Source of the DNA: Luteimonas aquatica
GTDB taxonomy: Bacteria; Pseudomonadota; Gammaproteobacteria; Xanthomonadales; Xanthomonadaceae
NCBI RefSeq assembly: GCF_022662575.1
Contig: NZ_JALBFU010000006.1
Coordinates: forward strand, 1-50,291
Length of the DNA: 50,291 nt
Direction: 5' to 3'
In this document: piece after piece, positions 11,451 through 18,944 of the stretch
Position numbering within the stretch: position 1 is the stretch's first letter
Layout of the letters: every line of letters starts with the position of its first letter
Notes under the pieces: model-generated
What the model was told of the DNA's origin: nothing
The model's input: the letters and a program-made list of their open reading frames with translations, nothing else
Databases searched by the model: none
Position numbers and translations under genes: made by a program

Positions 11451-11488
11451 AATAAAAACGGCGCGCGCCCGGAAGCGGGCGCGCGCCG
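11451..11488 (-). terminator. Intrinsic terminator, copy 2, after lanA
   Basis: Same 12-bp stem and minus-strand TTTTTATT as copy 1. It begins 18 bases after the lanA stop codon, where a terminator or attenuator would let the precursor be made in excess over the synthetase. Confidence 0.88.
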
Positions 11489-11505
11489 ATGGTCGTGCGG
11501 CATCC

Positions 11506-11691
11506 TCAGATGCAGCAATAGCAGCGGCCGTTCGGGCAGGTCGATACGGACGTGGAGTGGGTCTCCGGGAACATCATGGCCTCGTCGAGGGCGCCTTCCC
11601 CCTCGATGTACAGCGGCCCGGCCGGATTCTCGAAGCCGTCGACGCTATCCGCGCCGCTGAGCCAGCCCGAGACGAGATGGTTGCTTTGCAT
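11506..11691 (-). CDS. lanA: Class II lanthipeptide precursor peptide
   Basis: 61 aa. The ATG at 11691 has a strong RBS (GGGAGGAACC) about 8 bases upstream. The leader (about residues 1-43) is acidic, with LYIEGEGALDEAMM; the C-terminal core THSTSVSTCPNGRCYCCI has Cys at 52, 57, 59 and 60 and Ser/Thr at 44, 46-48, 50 and 51, which can supply up to four rings with LanM. No clear GG cleavage site is visible; GA at 33-34 is one possibility. Same strand as lanM and directly upstream of it. I do not recognise the core as a known lanthipeptide. Confidence 0.88.
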   Translation of the reverse strand: MQSNHLVSGWLSGADSVDGFENPAGPLYIEGEGALDEAMMFPETHSTSVSTCPNGRCYCCI

Positions 11692-11935
11692 TGCCTGGTT
11701 CCTCCCTTCAATGTCGAACGGAACCCGGGGGCGGTCGCTTCCCTGTATCGAAACCGCCGCCGCACCGGACATCGATTTCAAGCTTCGCGGCACCTCCGTT
11801 GCCAGCCGACTCGCATGGGCTGCGTCCCGGCGAAACCGCGGGTCCATCCTAAACGGCGGCGTCCGCCAGCGTCAAAGAGCCTCCGGAGCGCCGCCGGCGT
11901 GGCCTTCGCACGGCGCTTTTCGGGGACCGGAAACG
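11692..11935. other. Non-coding region upstream of lanA
   Basis: No gene is supported here. A degenerate REP-like palindrome lies near 11816-11850 (minus strand GGACCCGCGGTTTCGCCGGG). The lanA promoter should be in this stretch, but I cannot pick -35/-10 boxes with confidence. Confidence 0.4.
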
Positions 11936-11963
11936 ACTGCGCCGGCTGTGAAGCCGGCGCAGT
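11936..11963 (-). terminator. Hairpin after the FKBP-type isomerase gene
   Basis: Perfect 12-bp inverted repeat ACTGCGCCGGCT / AGCCGGCGCAGT with loop GTGA, located 36 bases after the stop codon. The following minus-strand sequence CGTTTCC is only mildly T-rich. Confidence 0.7.
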
Positions 11964-11998
11964 GGGTGTTGCATGCGGGCCTTGCGGCCGGACCGCCC

Positions 11999-12709
11999 TT
12001 ACTTGACGCTCACCACGGTGACGTCGAAGACCACGGCCTGGTTCGGGCCGACCGGCGATTCCGGGGAATTGCCGTAGGCCTGGGTGGCAGGCAGCACCAC
12101 TTCCCAGTTCGCGCCCGCGGACATCTGCGTCAGCGCCTCGCGCAGGCCGGTCAGCGGGATCTGGCTGACCTTCAGCGAGACCGGACCGCCCTTCTGGCCC
12201 TGCGGCGGATTGGCGGTATCGACGAAGGTGCGGCCGTCGGTGAGCGAGCCCTTGTACTGCAGCTGCACTTCGCTGGCCTGGGTCGCCTTCGCGCCGGAGC
12301 CTTCCTTGATCACGCGGTACTGCACGCCGCTGGGCAGCGTCTTCACGCCGGCCTTGGCCTTGTTCTGGGCCAGGAACGCGTCGCTCTTGCTCTTGTTCTC
12401 GGCCGAGGCCTTCTCGAACGCCGCCTTGGCCTTGGCCAGCTGGCGCTCCTGCATGCTCTTCACCACGGTGCGCAGCTGGTCGACGGGGACCGCCGGCTGC
12501 TTCTTGGCATAGGCATCCTGCAGCGCCTTGACGATGGTGTTGATGTCGACGGCCTCGCCGTTCTCGACCAGCTCGGCAACGTTGTTGCCCATGTCGTAGC
12601 CGATCGCATAGCTCAGCTTGCCTTTCTCGGAGGTGGTGTCCTGCGCCGAGGCAACGCCGGCCGTCAGGGTCAAGGCCGCGAGGGTGGCGGCAAGCAAACG
12701 CAACTTCAT
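11999..12709 (-). CDS. FKBP-type peptidyl-prolyl cis-trans isomerase, Mip/FkpA-like, periplasmic
   Basis: 236 aa from ATG 12709, which gives a clean signal peptide (MKLRLLAATLAALTLTAGVASA-QD). An alpha-helical dimerisation region (about residues 25-125, starting KLSYAIGYDMGNN) precedes a C-terminal FKBP domain with LPSGVQYRVIKEGSG, VQLQYKGSLTDGRTFVD and WEVVLPATQAYG. This is the layout of Mip and FkpA, periplasmic foldases for outer-membrane and secreted proteins. Proline isomerase chemistry is inferred from the family. Longer upstream in-frame codons would bury the signal peptide and were rejected. Confidence 0.93.
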   Translation of the reverse strand: MKLRLLAATLAALTLTAGVASAQDTTSEKGKLSYAIGYDMGNNVAELVENGEAVDINTIVKALQDAYAKKQPAVPVDQLRTVVKSMQERQLAKAKAAFEKASAENKSKSDAFLAQNKAKAGVKTLPSGVQYRVIKEGSGAKATQASEVQLQYKGSLTDGRTFVDTANPPQGQKGGPVSLKVSQIPLTGLREALTQMSAGANWEVVLPATQAYGNSPESPVGPNQAVVFDVTVVSVK

Positions 12710-13014
12710 GCAGTGAATCTCCGCTTTTGGTGGAAAGTCCGCATATGCGGGCTCTTGGTCAGGGACGAACATCCTGGTTGGAAAGTCCCGCGCAAGCGTC
12801 GTGCCTTGCTGAGGGGCGAACAGTCGGGCCATCAAGCAATTGGGGCGGTCAAACCGCCCCAATCGGACGGGTTAGGATACCTGCCGCCGGGCTGAATCGC
12901 CACTGACGACCGCCCCTACGACCCATGCCGGCCCGACAAGTTCCGCAGGCAGGCACAATTCGTCCCCTGAACGCGCCCTCGCGCGCCCCGTACGCCAATG
13001 CCACAGACCGCCCC
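12710..13014. other. Divergent intergenic region with tandem repeat and hairpin
   Basis: This gap between divergent genes contains an imperfect repeat (TGGAAAGTCC at 12731 and 12779, followed by AGGGACGAAC and AGGGGCGAAC at 12761 and 12812) and a perfect 11-bp inverted repeat ATTGGGGCGGT / ACCGCCCCAAT (12839-12863). They may be operator or leader-RNA structure for the isomerase gene. No coding sequence is supported. Confidence 0.45.
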
Positions 13015-13797
13015 ATGCCCGATTCCCCTTTGCTGATCAACGACCACGGCGCCGTGCGCGTGGTCACCGTGAACCGCCCCGACAAGCTGAATGCGTTGAA
13101 CGCGGCCACCCTGGACGCCCTGCACGCCGCCTTCGACGCCGCTGCCGCGGACGAGGCCGTGCGCGCGGTGGTGCTCACCGGCGCCGGCCCCAAGGCCTTC
13201 GTGGCCGGCGCCGATATCGCCGAGATGGCCGGCCTGACGCCGGTCCAGGGCCGCGATTTCTCCCAGCGCGGCCAGCGCATGATGCGACGCGTGGAGCGCA
13301 TGCCCAAGCCGGTGATCGCGATGATCAACGGCTTCGCCCTGGGCGGCGGCCTGGAACTGGCCATGTGCTGCCACCTGCGCATCGCCGCCGACAGCGCCAA
13401 GGTCGGCCAGCCGGAAATCAACCTCGGCCTGATCCCGGGCTTCGGCGGCACCCAGCGCCTGGCGCGCCTGGCCGGGCGCGCCGCCGCGCTCGAACTGTGC
13501 CTGCTCGGCGCGCCGATCGACGCCGCGCGCGCGCAGCAGCTGGGCATCGTCAACCGCGTGCTGCCGGCGGCCGAGCTCGAGGCCGAGACCATGAAGCTGG
13601 CCGCGCAACTGGCCGCGGCCGCGCCGCTAGCGCTGCGCGGGATCCTCGACTGCATCGTCCACGGCAGCGAGATCGGACTGGAGGAAGCCCTGGAGTTCGA
13701 GACCGCGCAGTTCGGCCTGATCTTCTCCACCCAGGACATGCGCGAAGGCACCGCCGCGTTCCTGGAGCGGCGCAAGCCCGCGTTCCACGGACGCTGA
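13015..13797 (+). CDS. Enoyl-CoA hydratase (crotonase)
   Basis: 260 aa. Crotonase blocks are complete: NRPDKLNALN, the oxyanion-hole FVAGADIAEM, GFALGGGLELAMCCHLRIAA with the first catalytic Glu, and GQPEINLGLIPGFGGTQRLARL with the second catalytic Glu. The pair of Glu residues supports true hydratase activity (syn-hydration of trans-2-enoyl-CoA) rather than isomerase only. ATG 13015 begins right before the conserved N-terminus; the in-frame ATG at 12925 would add 30 unrelated residues. Ten bases upstream of the CPAC gene. Confidence 0.92.
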   Translation: MPDSPLLINDHGAVRVVTVNRPDKLNALNAATLDALHAAFDAAAADEAVRAVVLTGAGPKAFVAGADIAEMAGLTPVQGRDFSQRGQRMMRRVERMPKPVIAMINGFALGGGLELAMCCHLRIAADSAKVGQPEINLGLIPGFGGTQRLARLAGRAAALELCLLGAPIDAARAQQLGIVNRVLPAAELEAETMKLAAQLAAAAPLALRGILDCIVHGSEIGLEEALEFETAQFGLIFSTQDMREGTAAFLERRKPAFHGR

Positions 13798-13807
13798 GGG
13801 CGCAAGG

Positions 13808-14194
13808 ATGGCCACCTCGGTCCCGGCGGAGCACGCGCCAGGCTGCGACCCCGCGCTGCGCGCGCGGCTGGCGGCGCTGCTGGAGGCCGACGCCGTGGAC
13901 GCCGCCCTCGATGCCGGGCTGATGCGGCATGTTCCCTGCCCCGCCTGCGAGGCGGCCGACGTGCGCGCCGCGCAGGAGTCGGCGCGGATCGTCGAGGAAT
14001 GCCGGCGCCTGTCCGGCGCCTGGGCGGCGCGCGAGCGCCATCGCGCCCGCGAGGCGCGCCTGCGGCGGCGCGAGGCCGAACGCGCCGCGAAACTCGCGCC
14101 GGCGATCGACGCGCAGGCGCGCAGCTCCTCGCTGCCCTCGGCCGCCGCGGCCGCACTGGCGCGCGCCAAGGCCAAGGCCGCGGGCAGGCCATGA
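13808..14194 (+). CDS. Small CPAC-motif protein of unknown function, coupled to nth
   Basis: 128 aa. The N-terminal part is Ala/Leu-rich and holds the single Cys pair CPAC near residue 44; the rest is a highly charged Arg/Glu helix (probably coiled) and an Ala/Lys end. No family recognised. Its TGA overlaps the ATG of nth, so the two are probably translated together; a nucleic-acid-related role is only a guess from context. Confidence 0.75.
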   Translation: MATSVPAEHAPGCDPALRARLAALLEADAVDAALDAGLMRHVPCPACEAADVRAAQESARIVEECRRLSGAWAARERHRAREARLRRREAERAAKLAPAIDAQARSSSLPSAAAAALARAKAKAAGRP

Positions 14195-14880
14195 GCGCGC
14201 CCGCGCCGAAACGCCGCGGCAGGACGCTGACGCCGGCCGAAGTGCGCGAGCTGTTCGCGCGCCTGGCCGAGCTCAATCCCGAGCCGACCACCGAACTGGT
14301 CTATTCCACGCCCTACGAGCTGCTGGTGGCGGTGATCCTGTCCGCGCAGGCCACCGACGTCGGCGTGAACAAGGCCACGCGCCGGCTGTTCCCGGTGGCG
14401 AACACGCCGGCGGCCATGCTCGAACTGGGCGAGGACGGCCTGAAGCGCTACATCGCCACCATCGGCCTCTACAACGCCAAGGCCGCCAACGTGATCGCGA
14501 TGTCGAGGCAGCTGCTCGAGCTGCACGGCGGGCAGGTGCCGCGCACGCGCGAGGCGCTCGAGGCGCTGCCCGGCGTCGGGCGCAAGACCGCCAACGTGGT
14601 GCTCAACACCGCGTTCGGCGAGCCGACCATCGCCGTGGACACCCACATCTTCCGCGTCTCCAACCGCACCGGACTGGCGCCGGGCAAGGACGTGCGCGCG
14701 GTCGAGGAGAAACTGCTGAAGGTGGTGCCGGCCGAATACCGGCAGGACGCCCACCACTGGCTGATCCTGCACGGCCGCTACGTCTGCAAGGCCCGCAAGC
14801 CCGACTGCCCCCGCTGCATCCTGCGCGACCTGTGCCGCTACCCCGACAAGACCCCGGGCGCGGCCCCGCCGGCTCAATAA
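14191..14880 (+). CDS. nth: Endonuclease III
   Basis: 229 aa base-excision repair enzyme: removes oxidised pyrimidines and cleaves AP sites by beta-elimination. The helix-hairpin-helix LPGVGRKTANVVL holds the catalytic Lys, and AVDTHIFRV holds the catalytic Asp. The C-terminal four-Cys cluster motif C-x6-C-x2-C-x5-C (CKARKPDCPRCILRDLC) binds a 4Fe-4S cluster. The start overlaps the preceding stop (ATGA). Length fits the family (about 210-230). Confidence 0.96.
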   Translation: MSAPAPKRRGRTLTPAEVRELFARLAELNPEPTTELVYSTPYELLVAVILSAQATDVGVNKATRRLFPVANTPAAMLELGEDGLKRYIATIGLYNAKAANVIAMSRQLLELHGGQVPRTREALEALPGVGRKTANVVLNTAFGEPTIAVDTHIFRVSNRTGLAPGKDVRAVEEKLLKVVPAEYRQDAHHWLILHGRYVCKARKPDCPRCILRDLCRYPDKTPGAAPPAQ

Positions 14881-14948
14881 GGCCGCGCCCTGCGCCCTAT
14901 CGAGAAGTCCGGCCAGGGATGGCCGGGTCCTCGCGGAAGGACCCGCAA

Positions 14949-14966
14949 ATGTCACACCCCGGTCAT
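14949..14966 (+). promoter_or_regulatory. Candidate Pho box upstream of the OprP-like porin
   Basis: ATGTCAC-N4-CGGTCAT: two 7-base direct repeats with the 11-base period of the PhoB consensus CTGTCAT-N4-CTGTCAT (5/7 and 6/7 matches). A further CTGTCAC occurs at 15024-15030 without a good partner. Position 126-143 bases before the start is plausible for activation. Confidence 0.55.
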
Positions 14967-15091
14967 CGAACCGACAAAACGCCCGGCAAGACTGGCGCCG
15001 CCCTCCGGCTGTCCCGCGCCGGCCTGTCACAGCAACGAAATATTCACGCCCTACGCTGCGCGGCGTCTCTCCACGCCCCAGGGCCATTGTC

Positions 15092-16252
15092 ATGAAACTC
15101 TCACGCTCCACCCTCGCGGTTGCCTTGCTTGCCGCCGTCGCCGCGCCGGCCGCCCACGCCGAGATCGTCATCGACCAGATCGGCGGTTCAGAAGTCAGTT
15201 TCGAAGGCCTGGTCCAGGCCGACGCGAACTGGTTCAGCAACGACGTCCTCGACCTCAACAAGGGCAGCGTCGACGGCACCGGCGGCAACGGCAAGAACAG
15301 CGAATTCGAACTCCGCCGCGCCGAGCTCGTCCTCAAGGGCAAGGGCCCCTACAACTTCGACTGGGTGGTGGGCTACGACGCCAAGGCCGACAAGTGGCTG
15401 GACGTCAACGTCAAGTACAAGATCGGCGGCGACGGCAACAACTTCTTCCAGGTGGGCCAGTTCAAGCAGCCCAACAGCCTGGAAGAGCTGTCCAGCACCA
15501 AGAACAACGACTTCATCGCCAAGGCCAACGCCACCAACACCTACGCGGTCGCGCGCCGCCTCGGCGCCGCCTACGGCTACAGCCAGGACAACTGGGGCAT
15601 CACCGCCAGCGCCTTCGGCCGCGAGCTGACCCGCAACCTCGCCCACGGCAGCGGCTACGGCCTGCGCGGCACGTTCGCGCCGATCAACGAAAGCGGCAAC
15701 ATCCTGCACTTCGGCCTGGCCTACGTGAACTACGACACCGACGCCGACACCTTCCGCGTGCGCTCGCGCCCGAATGCCGACCTGGCCACCGAGCGCCTGG
15801 TCGATACCGGCAACTTCACCGACACCGACCGCGTCGCCACCACCAGCGTCGAGGGCATGTGGGTGCACGGCCCGTTCAAGCTGCAGGGCGAGTACTACAA
15901 CAGCGACATCAAGCGCTACGACCACGACAACTACACCAGCACCGGCGGCTATCTGCAGGGCCTGTGGAACATCACCGGCGAGACCTGGGGCTACAAGGGC
16001 GGCGTGCCCACCACCCCGCTGCCGGACGAGCCGTCCAGCGGCATGTGGCAGGTCGGACTGCGCTACGACACCATGGACCTGAACGACGGCGACGTCAAAG
16101 GCGGCAAGATGAACACCTGGACCGCCGGCGTGAACTGGTACTGGCGCTCCAACTTCAAGTTCATGCTGAACTACGTCAAGGTCAACAGCGAGCGCAAGGA
16201 CGTCAGCGACGATCCGGGCATCACCGAGGCGCGCCTGCAGTTCTTCTGGTAA
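15092..16252 (+). CDS. oprP: Phosphate-selective porin, OprP/OprO family
   Basis: 386 aa with a signal peptide (MKLSRSTLAVALLAAVAAPAAHA-EI). The beta-barrel opens with GSEVSFEGLVQADANWF and has the OprP-family block FELRRAELVLKGKGPYNFDWVVGYDAK, followed by QVGQFKQPNSLEEL; the C-terminal Trp (FFW) fits recognition by the BAM machinery. Role: outer-membrane uptake of phosphate or polyphosphate under starvation. The neighbouring pst genes and the upstream Pho box support this. Phosphate selectivity itself cannot be proven from sequence. Confidence 0.9.
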   Translation: MKLSRSTLAVALLAAVAAPAAHAEIVIDQIGGSEVSFEGLVQADANWFSNDVLDLNKGSVDGTGGNGKNSEFELRRAELVLKGKGPYNFDWVVGYDAKADKWLDVNVKYKIGGDGNNFFQVGQFKQPNSLEELSSTKNNDFIAKANATNTYAVARRLGAAYGYSQDNWGITASAFGRELTRNLAHGSGYGLRGTFAPINESGNILHFGLAYVNYDTDADTFRVRSRPNADLATERLVDTGNFTDTDRVATTSVEGMWVHGPFKLQGEYYNSDIKRYDHDNYTSTGGYLQGLWNITGETWGYKGGVPTTPLPDEPSSGMWQVGLRYDTMDLNDGDVKGGKMNTWTAGVNWYWRSNFKFMLNYVKVNSERKDVSDDPGITEARLQFFW

Positions 16253-16273
16253 CCATCCGGAGAGCGCAAAAAG

Positions 16274-16303
16274 AAAAGGGCACGGCCATGGCCGTGCCCT
16301 TTT
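16274..16303. terminator. Bidirectional terminator between oprP and the LysM gene
   Basis: A perfect 30-base palindrome: AAAAGGGCACGGCCA and its reverse complement, flanked by A-run and T-run on both sides. It serves the convergent stops at 16252 and 16322. Confidence 0.93.
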
Positions 16304-16321
16304 TTCGTTCGCGCGGCGCGA

Positions 16322-17623
16322 CTACTTCGCGGCGGCCTGGTCGATGAGCTTGTTCAAGGTCGCGTCGTTGCCGTAGCGCTCCTTCAGCTCCTGCACGCTC
16401 ACCCCCTCGCCAAGCTCCTGCTTGGCCGCTTTCACGAAGGCCTCGTCGGCGGTCTTGGTATCGCCGCTCTTGCCATGCGCGTCGGCGACGCCCTTGGCGG
16501 CGGCATTGGTGTCGTAGGCCGAGGACAACGGCGCGCTCTGCGTGGCTTCGCCGCCGATCGGGTTGGTCGCGCTCGCCGGCTTGCCGGCGGCATCGACGAT
16601 CTTGTCGATGGTGGCGTCGTCCAGCTTCACGTTCTCGTCGGCCTTCAGCCGCGCCTTGATCGCGTCCGCGCTGGAGCCGTTGGCCAGCTCGGCGCGAACG
16701 GACTTCTCCAGATCGGTCTTGGCGCCGGCGACGGCGTTCTCCTTCGCGGTGACCTGACTGTCGGTGCCGGCGCTCCTGGACTGCGCCTCCGACACCTGGC
16801 GGGCGGCCTGCCCCGTGGACAGCACCTGGTCGACCATCTTGTTCAGATCGGCATCATTGCCATAGCGCGCCTTGATCTCGTCGGGACTGGTGCCCTGCGC
16901 CAGCTCCTTGGTGATCGCGGCCTTGAACTCGTCCTGCGCCTTGGTCAGCCGTTCCTGCTTGCCGGTGCTCTGGCTGTCGGTGCTGACGTGCATGTCCCGC
17001 GCCTGGTCATAGGACTTCGCGGCGGTATTGGCGGCGGAAGCAGGCGTCAGCGGCGCGCCTTCGCGCGAACCGCCCAGGGGATTGGAAGCGCTCGCCGGCT
17101 TGGAAGCCGCGTCCACGATGCGGTCGATGTCGGCATCGCTGACATTGGGCAGGTTTTGTTCCTTCAGGCGCTCCTTGATCGCTTTCGGATCGCCGCCAGC
17201 GGCGATCTCCTTGCGAACGGCGGCGTCCAGGTCGGCTTCGGCCTCCGCCGTGGCGGCCTCCTTGCCGGTGACCTGGGAGTCGGTGCTGGCCGATTGCGAC
17301 TTGGTGTCGCTCAGATCGCGGGCGGCGGCGTCGGTGCGCTCGGGCGAGCCTTCCGCGCCGCGCACGAACACCACTTCCCCCGGGTAGATCAGGTCCGGGT
17401 TGCGCTCGGCGTACTGCGGGTTGTCCTTGTAGAAGGCTTCCATGTTCGGCGGATTGCCGTAGCCGTTCTGGGAGGCGATCTGGGTCAGGTTGTCGCCGTG
17501 CTTGACGGTGTACGGCGTGGTGCCGTCGGGGGCCTTGACCTCGCCCGACTTCACTTCGTCTTGAGTGACCAGGGCCGAATCGCGGAACTTCGGGCCCGTG
17601 TAGGAGATTTCGCCGTTTGCCAT
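16322..17623 (-). CDS. LysM-domain protein with ABAB helical repeats, no signal peptide
   Basis: 433 aa from ATG 17623. A LysM-like domain (about residues 38-88: YTVKHGDNLTQIASQNGYG ... DLIYPGEVVFV) suggests peptidoglycan or glycan binding. It is followed by four Ala/Asp/Lys-rich repeats of two alternating types: A at about 113-185 and 286-358 (each ending KPASA[S/T]NP[L/I]GG) and B at about 213-272 and 386-432 (each with [EA]RYGNDA[TD]LNK). No signal peptide or membrane segment is visible, unusual for LysM proteins. Divergent from pstS with the Pho box between them. Function unknown. Confidence 0.85.
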   Translation of the reverse strand: MANGEISYTGPKFRDSALVTQDEVKSGEVKAPDGTTPYTVKHGDNLTQIASQNGYGNPPNMEAFYKDNPQYAERNPDLIYPGEVVFVRGAEGSPERTDAAARDLSDTKSQSASTDSQVTGKEAATAEAEADLDAAVRKEIAAGGDPKAIKERLKEQNLPNVSDADIDRIVDAASKPASASNPLGGSREGAPLTPASAANTAAKSYDQARDMHVSTDSQSTGKQERLTKAQDEFKAAITKELAQGTSPDEIKARYGNDADLNKMVDQVLSTGQAARQVSEAQSRSAGTDSQVTAKENAVAGAKTDLEKSVRAELANGSSADAIKARLKADENVKLDDATIDKIVDAAGKPASATNPIGGEATQSAPLSSAYDTNAAAKGVADAHGKSGDTKTADEAFVKAAKQELGEGVSVQELKERYGNDATLNKLIDQAAAK

Positions 17624-17760
17624 GGGGGAAGCCTGAGGGAATGGATGCCGCGACACGCTAACCCCCATCCCCTTCGCATCACAGCTGGGGACGACCCTAG
17701 GCCGAGGCGAACCGGGTCACACAATCCGCCGGCGACGCGCCTGCAGCCAAGCGACCGGCG

Positions 17761-17789
17761 CTGCCATCAAGCTGTCACAAAATCGTTAT
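17761..17789 (+). promoter_or_regulatory. Candidate Pho box upstream of pstS
   Basis: CTGCCAT-N4-CTGTCAC-N4-TCGTTAT: three half-sites with 11-base period, the first two each 6/7 to the PhoB consensus CTGTCAT. It lies 63-91 bases before the pstS start. It is the best of the three Pho-like sites and could also act on the divergent LysM gene. Confidence 0.72.
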
Positions 17790-17851
17790 GGAATGTGCAC
17801 AGCCGGGCGACGCCCGCTTTTTTAACAGCACATTCCCTCGGGGGACTCTCC

Positions 17852-18871
17852 ATGTTCAGCAAGCTCAACGTCCGTCTCGCCACGCTCGCGCTGGCGGCGG
17901 CCTTCACCGCGAATGCCTCCGCCGCCGACGTGACCGGCGCGGGCGCGTCGTTCATCTATCCGGTCATGAGCAAGTGGTCGTCCGACTACGCCAAGGCCAC
18001 CGGCAAGCAGGTCAACTACCAGTCGATCGGCTCCGGCGGCGGCATCGCGCAGATCAAGGCCGGCACCGTCGACTTCGGCTCCTCCGACGCCCCGCTGAAG
18101 CCGGAAGATCTCGCCAAGTCCGGCCTGGCGCAGTTCCCCTCGGTGATCGGCGGCGTGGTGCCGGTGCTCAACGTGGCCGGCGTGGAGTCGGGCGCGATGA
18201 AGCTCGACGGCGAGACCCTGGCCGACATCTTCCTGGGCAAGATCACCAAGTGGAACGATCCGGCCATCGTCGCCCTCAACGGCGGCGTGAAGCTGCCCGA
18301 CGCCAAGATCACCGTCGTGCACCGCTCCGACGGTTCGGGCACCAGCTTCAACTTCACCAACTACCTCTCCAAGGTCAGCGCGGACTGGAAGGCCAAGGTC
18401 GGCGAAGGCACCTCGGTGAAGTGGCCGATCGGCATCGGCGGCAAGGGCAACGAGGGCGTGGCCGCCTACGTGAAGCAGATCAAGGGCGGCATCGGCTACG
18501 TCGAGTTCTCCTACGCGCTGCAGAACAAGCTGACCTTCACCCGCATGAAGAACGCGGCCGGCAACTTCGTGCAGCCGCGCGACGACACCTTCCAGGCCGC
18601 CGCCTCGGGCGCCGACTGGGCCAACGCCAAGGACTTCTACTTGGTGATGACCAACGCCGCCGGCGAGAACTCCTGGCCGATCACCGCGACCAACTTCATC
18701 CTGATGTACAAGCAGCCGAAGAACGCCCAGAGCGCCAAGAGCGCCAAGGAGTTCTTCAAGTGGGTGTACGCCAGCGGCGACGCCCAGGCCAAGGCCCTCG
18801 ACTACGTGCCGCTGCCCGACAGCCTGGTGCAGCAGATCGACGCCTACTGGTCGCAGAACATGGCTTATTGA
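17852..18871 (+). CDS. pstS: Phosphate ABC transporter substrate-binding protein PstS (soluble periplasmic)
   Basis: 339 aa with a cleavable signal peptide (MFSKLNVRLATLALAAAFTA ... ASA-AD). PstS motifs for phosphate binding are present: TGAGASFIYP, YQSIGSGGGIAQIKAGTVDFGSSD and HRSDGSGTSFNFTNYL. It binds inorganic phosphate in the periplasm and delivers it to PstCA. RBS CGGGGGA precedes the ATG. A second, lipoprotein PstS follows at 19778; the two share most motif blocks. Confidence 0.95.
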   Translation: MFSKLNVRLATLALAAAFTANASAADVTGAGASFIYPVMSKWSSDYAKATGKQVNYQSIGSGGGIAQIKAGTVDFGSSDAPLKPEDLAKSGLAQFPSVIGGVVPVLNVAGVESGAMKLDGETLADIFLGKITKWNDPAIVALNGGVKLPDAKITVVHRSDGSGTSFNFTNYLSKVSADWKAKVGEGTSVKWPIGIGGKGNEGVAAYVKQIKGGIGYVEFSYALQNKLTFTRMKNAAGNFVQPRDDTFQAAASGADWANAKDFYLVMTNAAGENSWPITATNFILMYKQPKNAQSAKSAKEFFKWVYASGDAQAKALDYVPLPDSLVQQIDAYWSQNMAY

Positions 18872-18902
18872 TTCTCTCTCCCACTGGGTCCTCTCCTGAC
18901 CT

Positions 18903-18928
18903 GCGGGCCTTCGGGCCCGCTTTTTTTT
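18903..18928 (+). terminator. Intrinsic terminator after pstS
   Basis: Stem GCGGGC / GCCCGC with loop CTTCGG and eight T. It isolates the first pstS from the rest of the pst locus. Confidence 0.92.
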
Positions 18929-18944
18929 GCCCGGGCGCCGGCGC

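Larger units (their letters stand above)
11215..11488. repeat. 136-bp tandem duplication spanning the lanM start and a terminator
   Basis: Copy 1 (11215-11350) and copy 2 (from 11351) align with a constant offset of 136 bases and match to 11352/11488 with four mismatches. Each copy contains the first 19 or so codons of lanM, its RBS, about 45 bases of leader and a GC-rich hairpin with a T-run on the minus strand. The result is two successive terminators and a start-proximal lanM fragment between lanA and the intact lanM. Confidence 0.95.

Noticed and set aside
11692..11847. N-terminal extension of the lanthipeptide precursor from the ATG at 11847
   Set aside because: The extension starts inside a degenerate REP palindrome and the ATG at 11691 has a strong RBS.
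12925..13014. Earlier start for the enoyl-CoA hydratase
   Set aside because: The extra 30 residues are not part of the crotonase fold and no RBS is seen.
15024..15041. Second Pho half-site CTGTCAC near oprP
   Set aside because: The expected partner 11 bases on (ACGAAAT) does not match the consensus, so only the 14949 site was listed.
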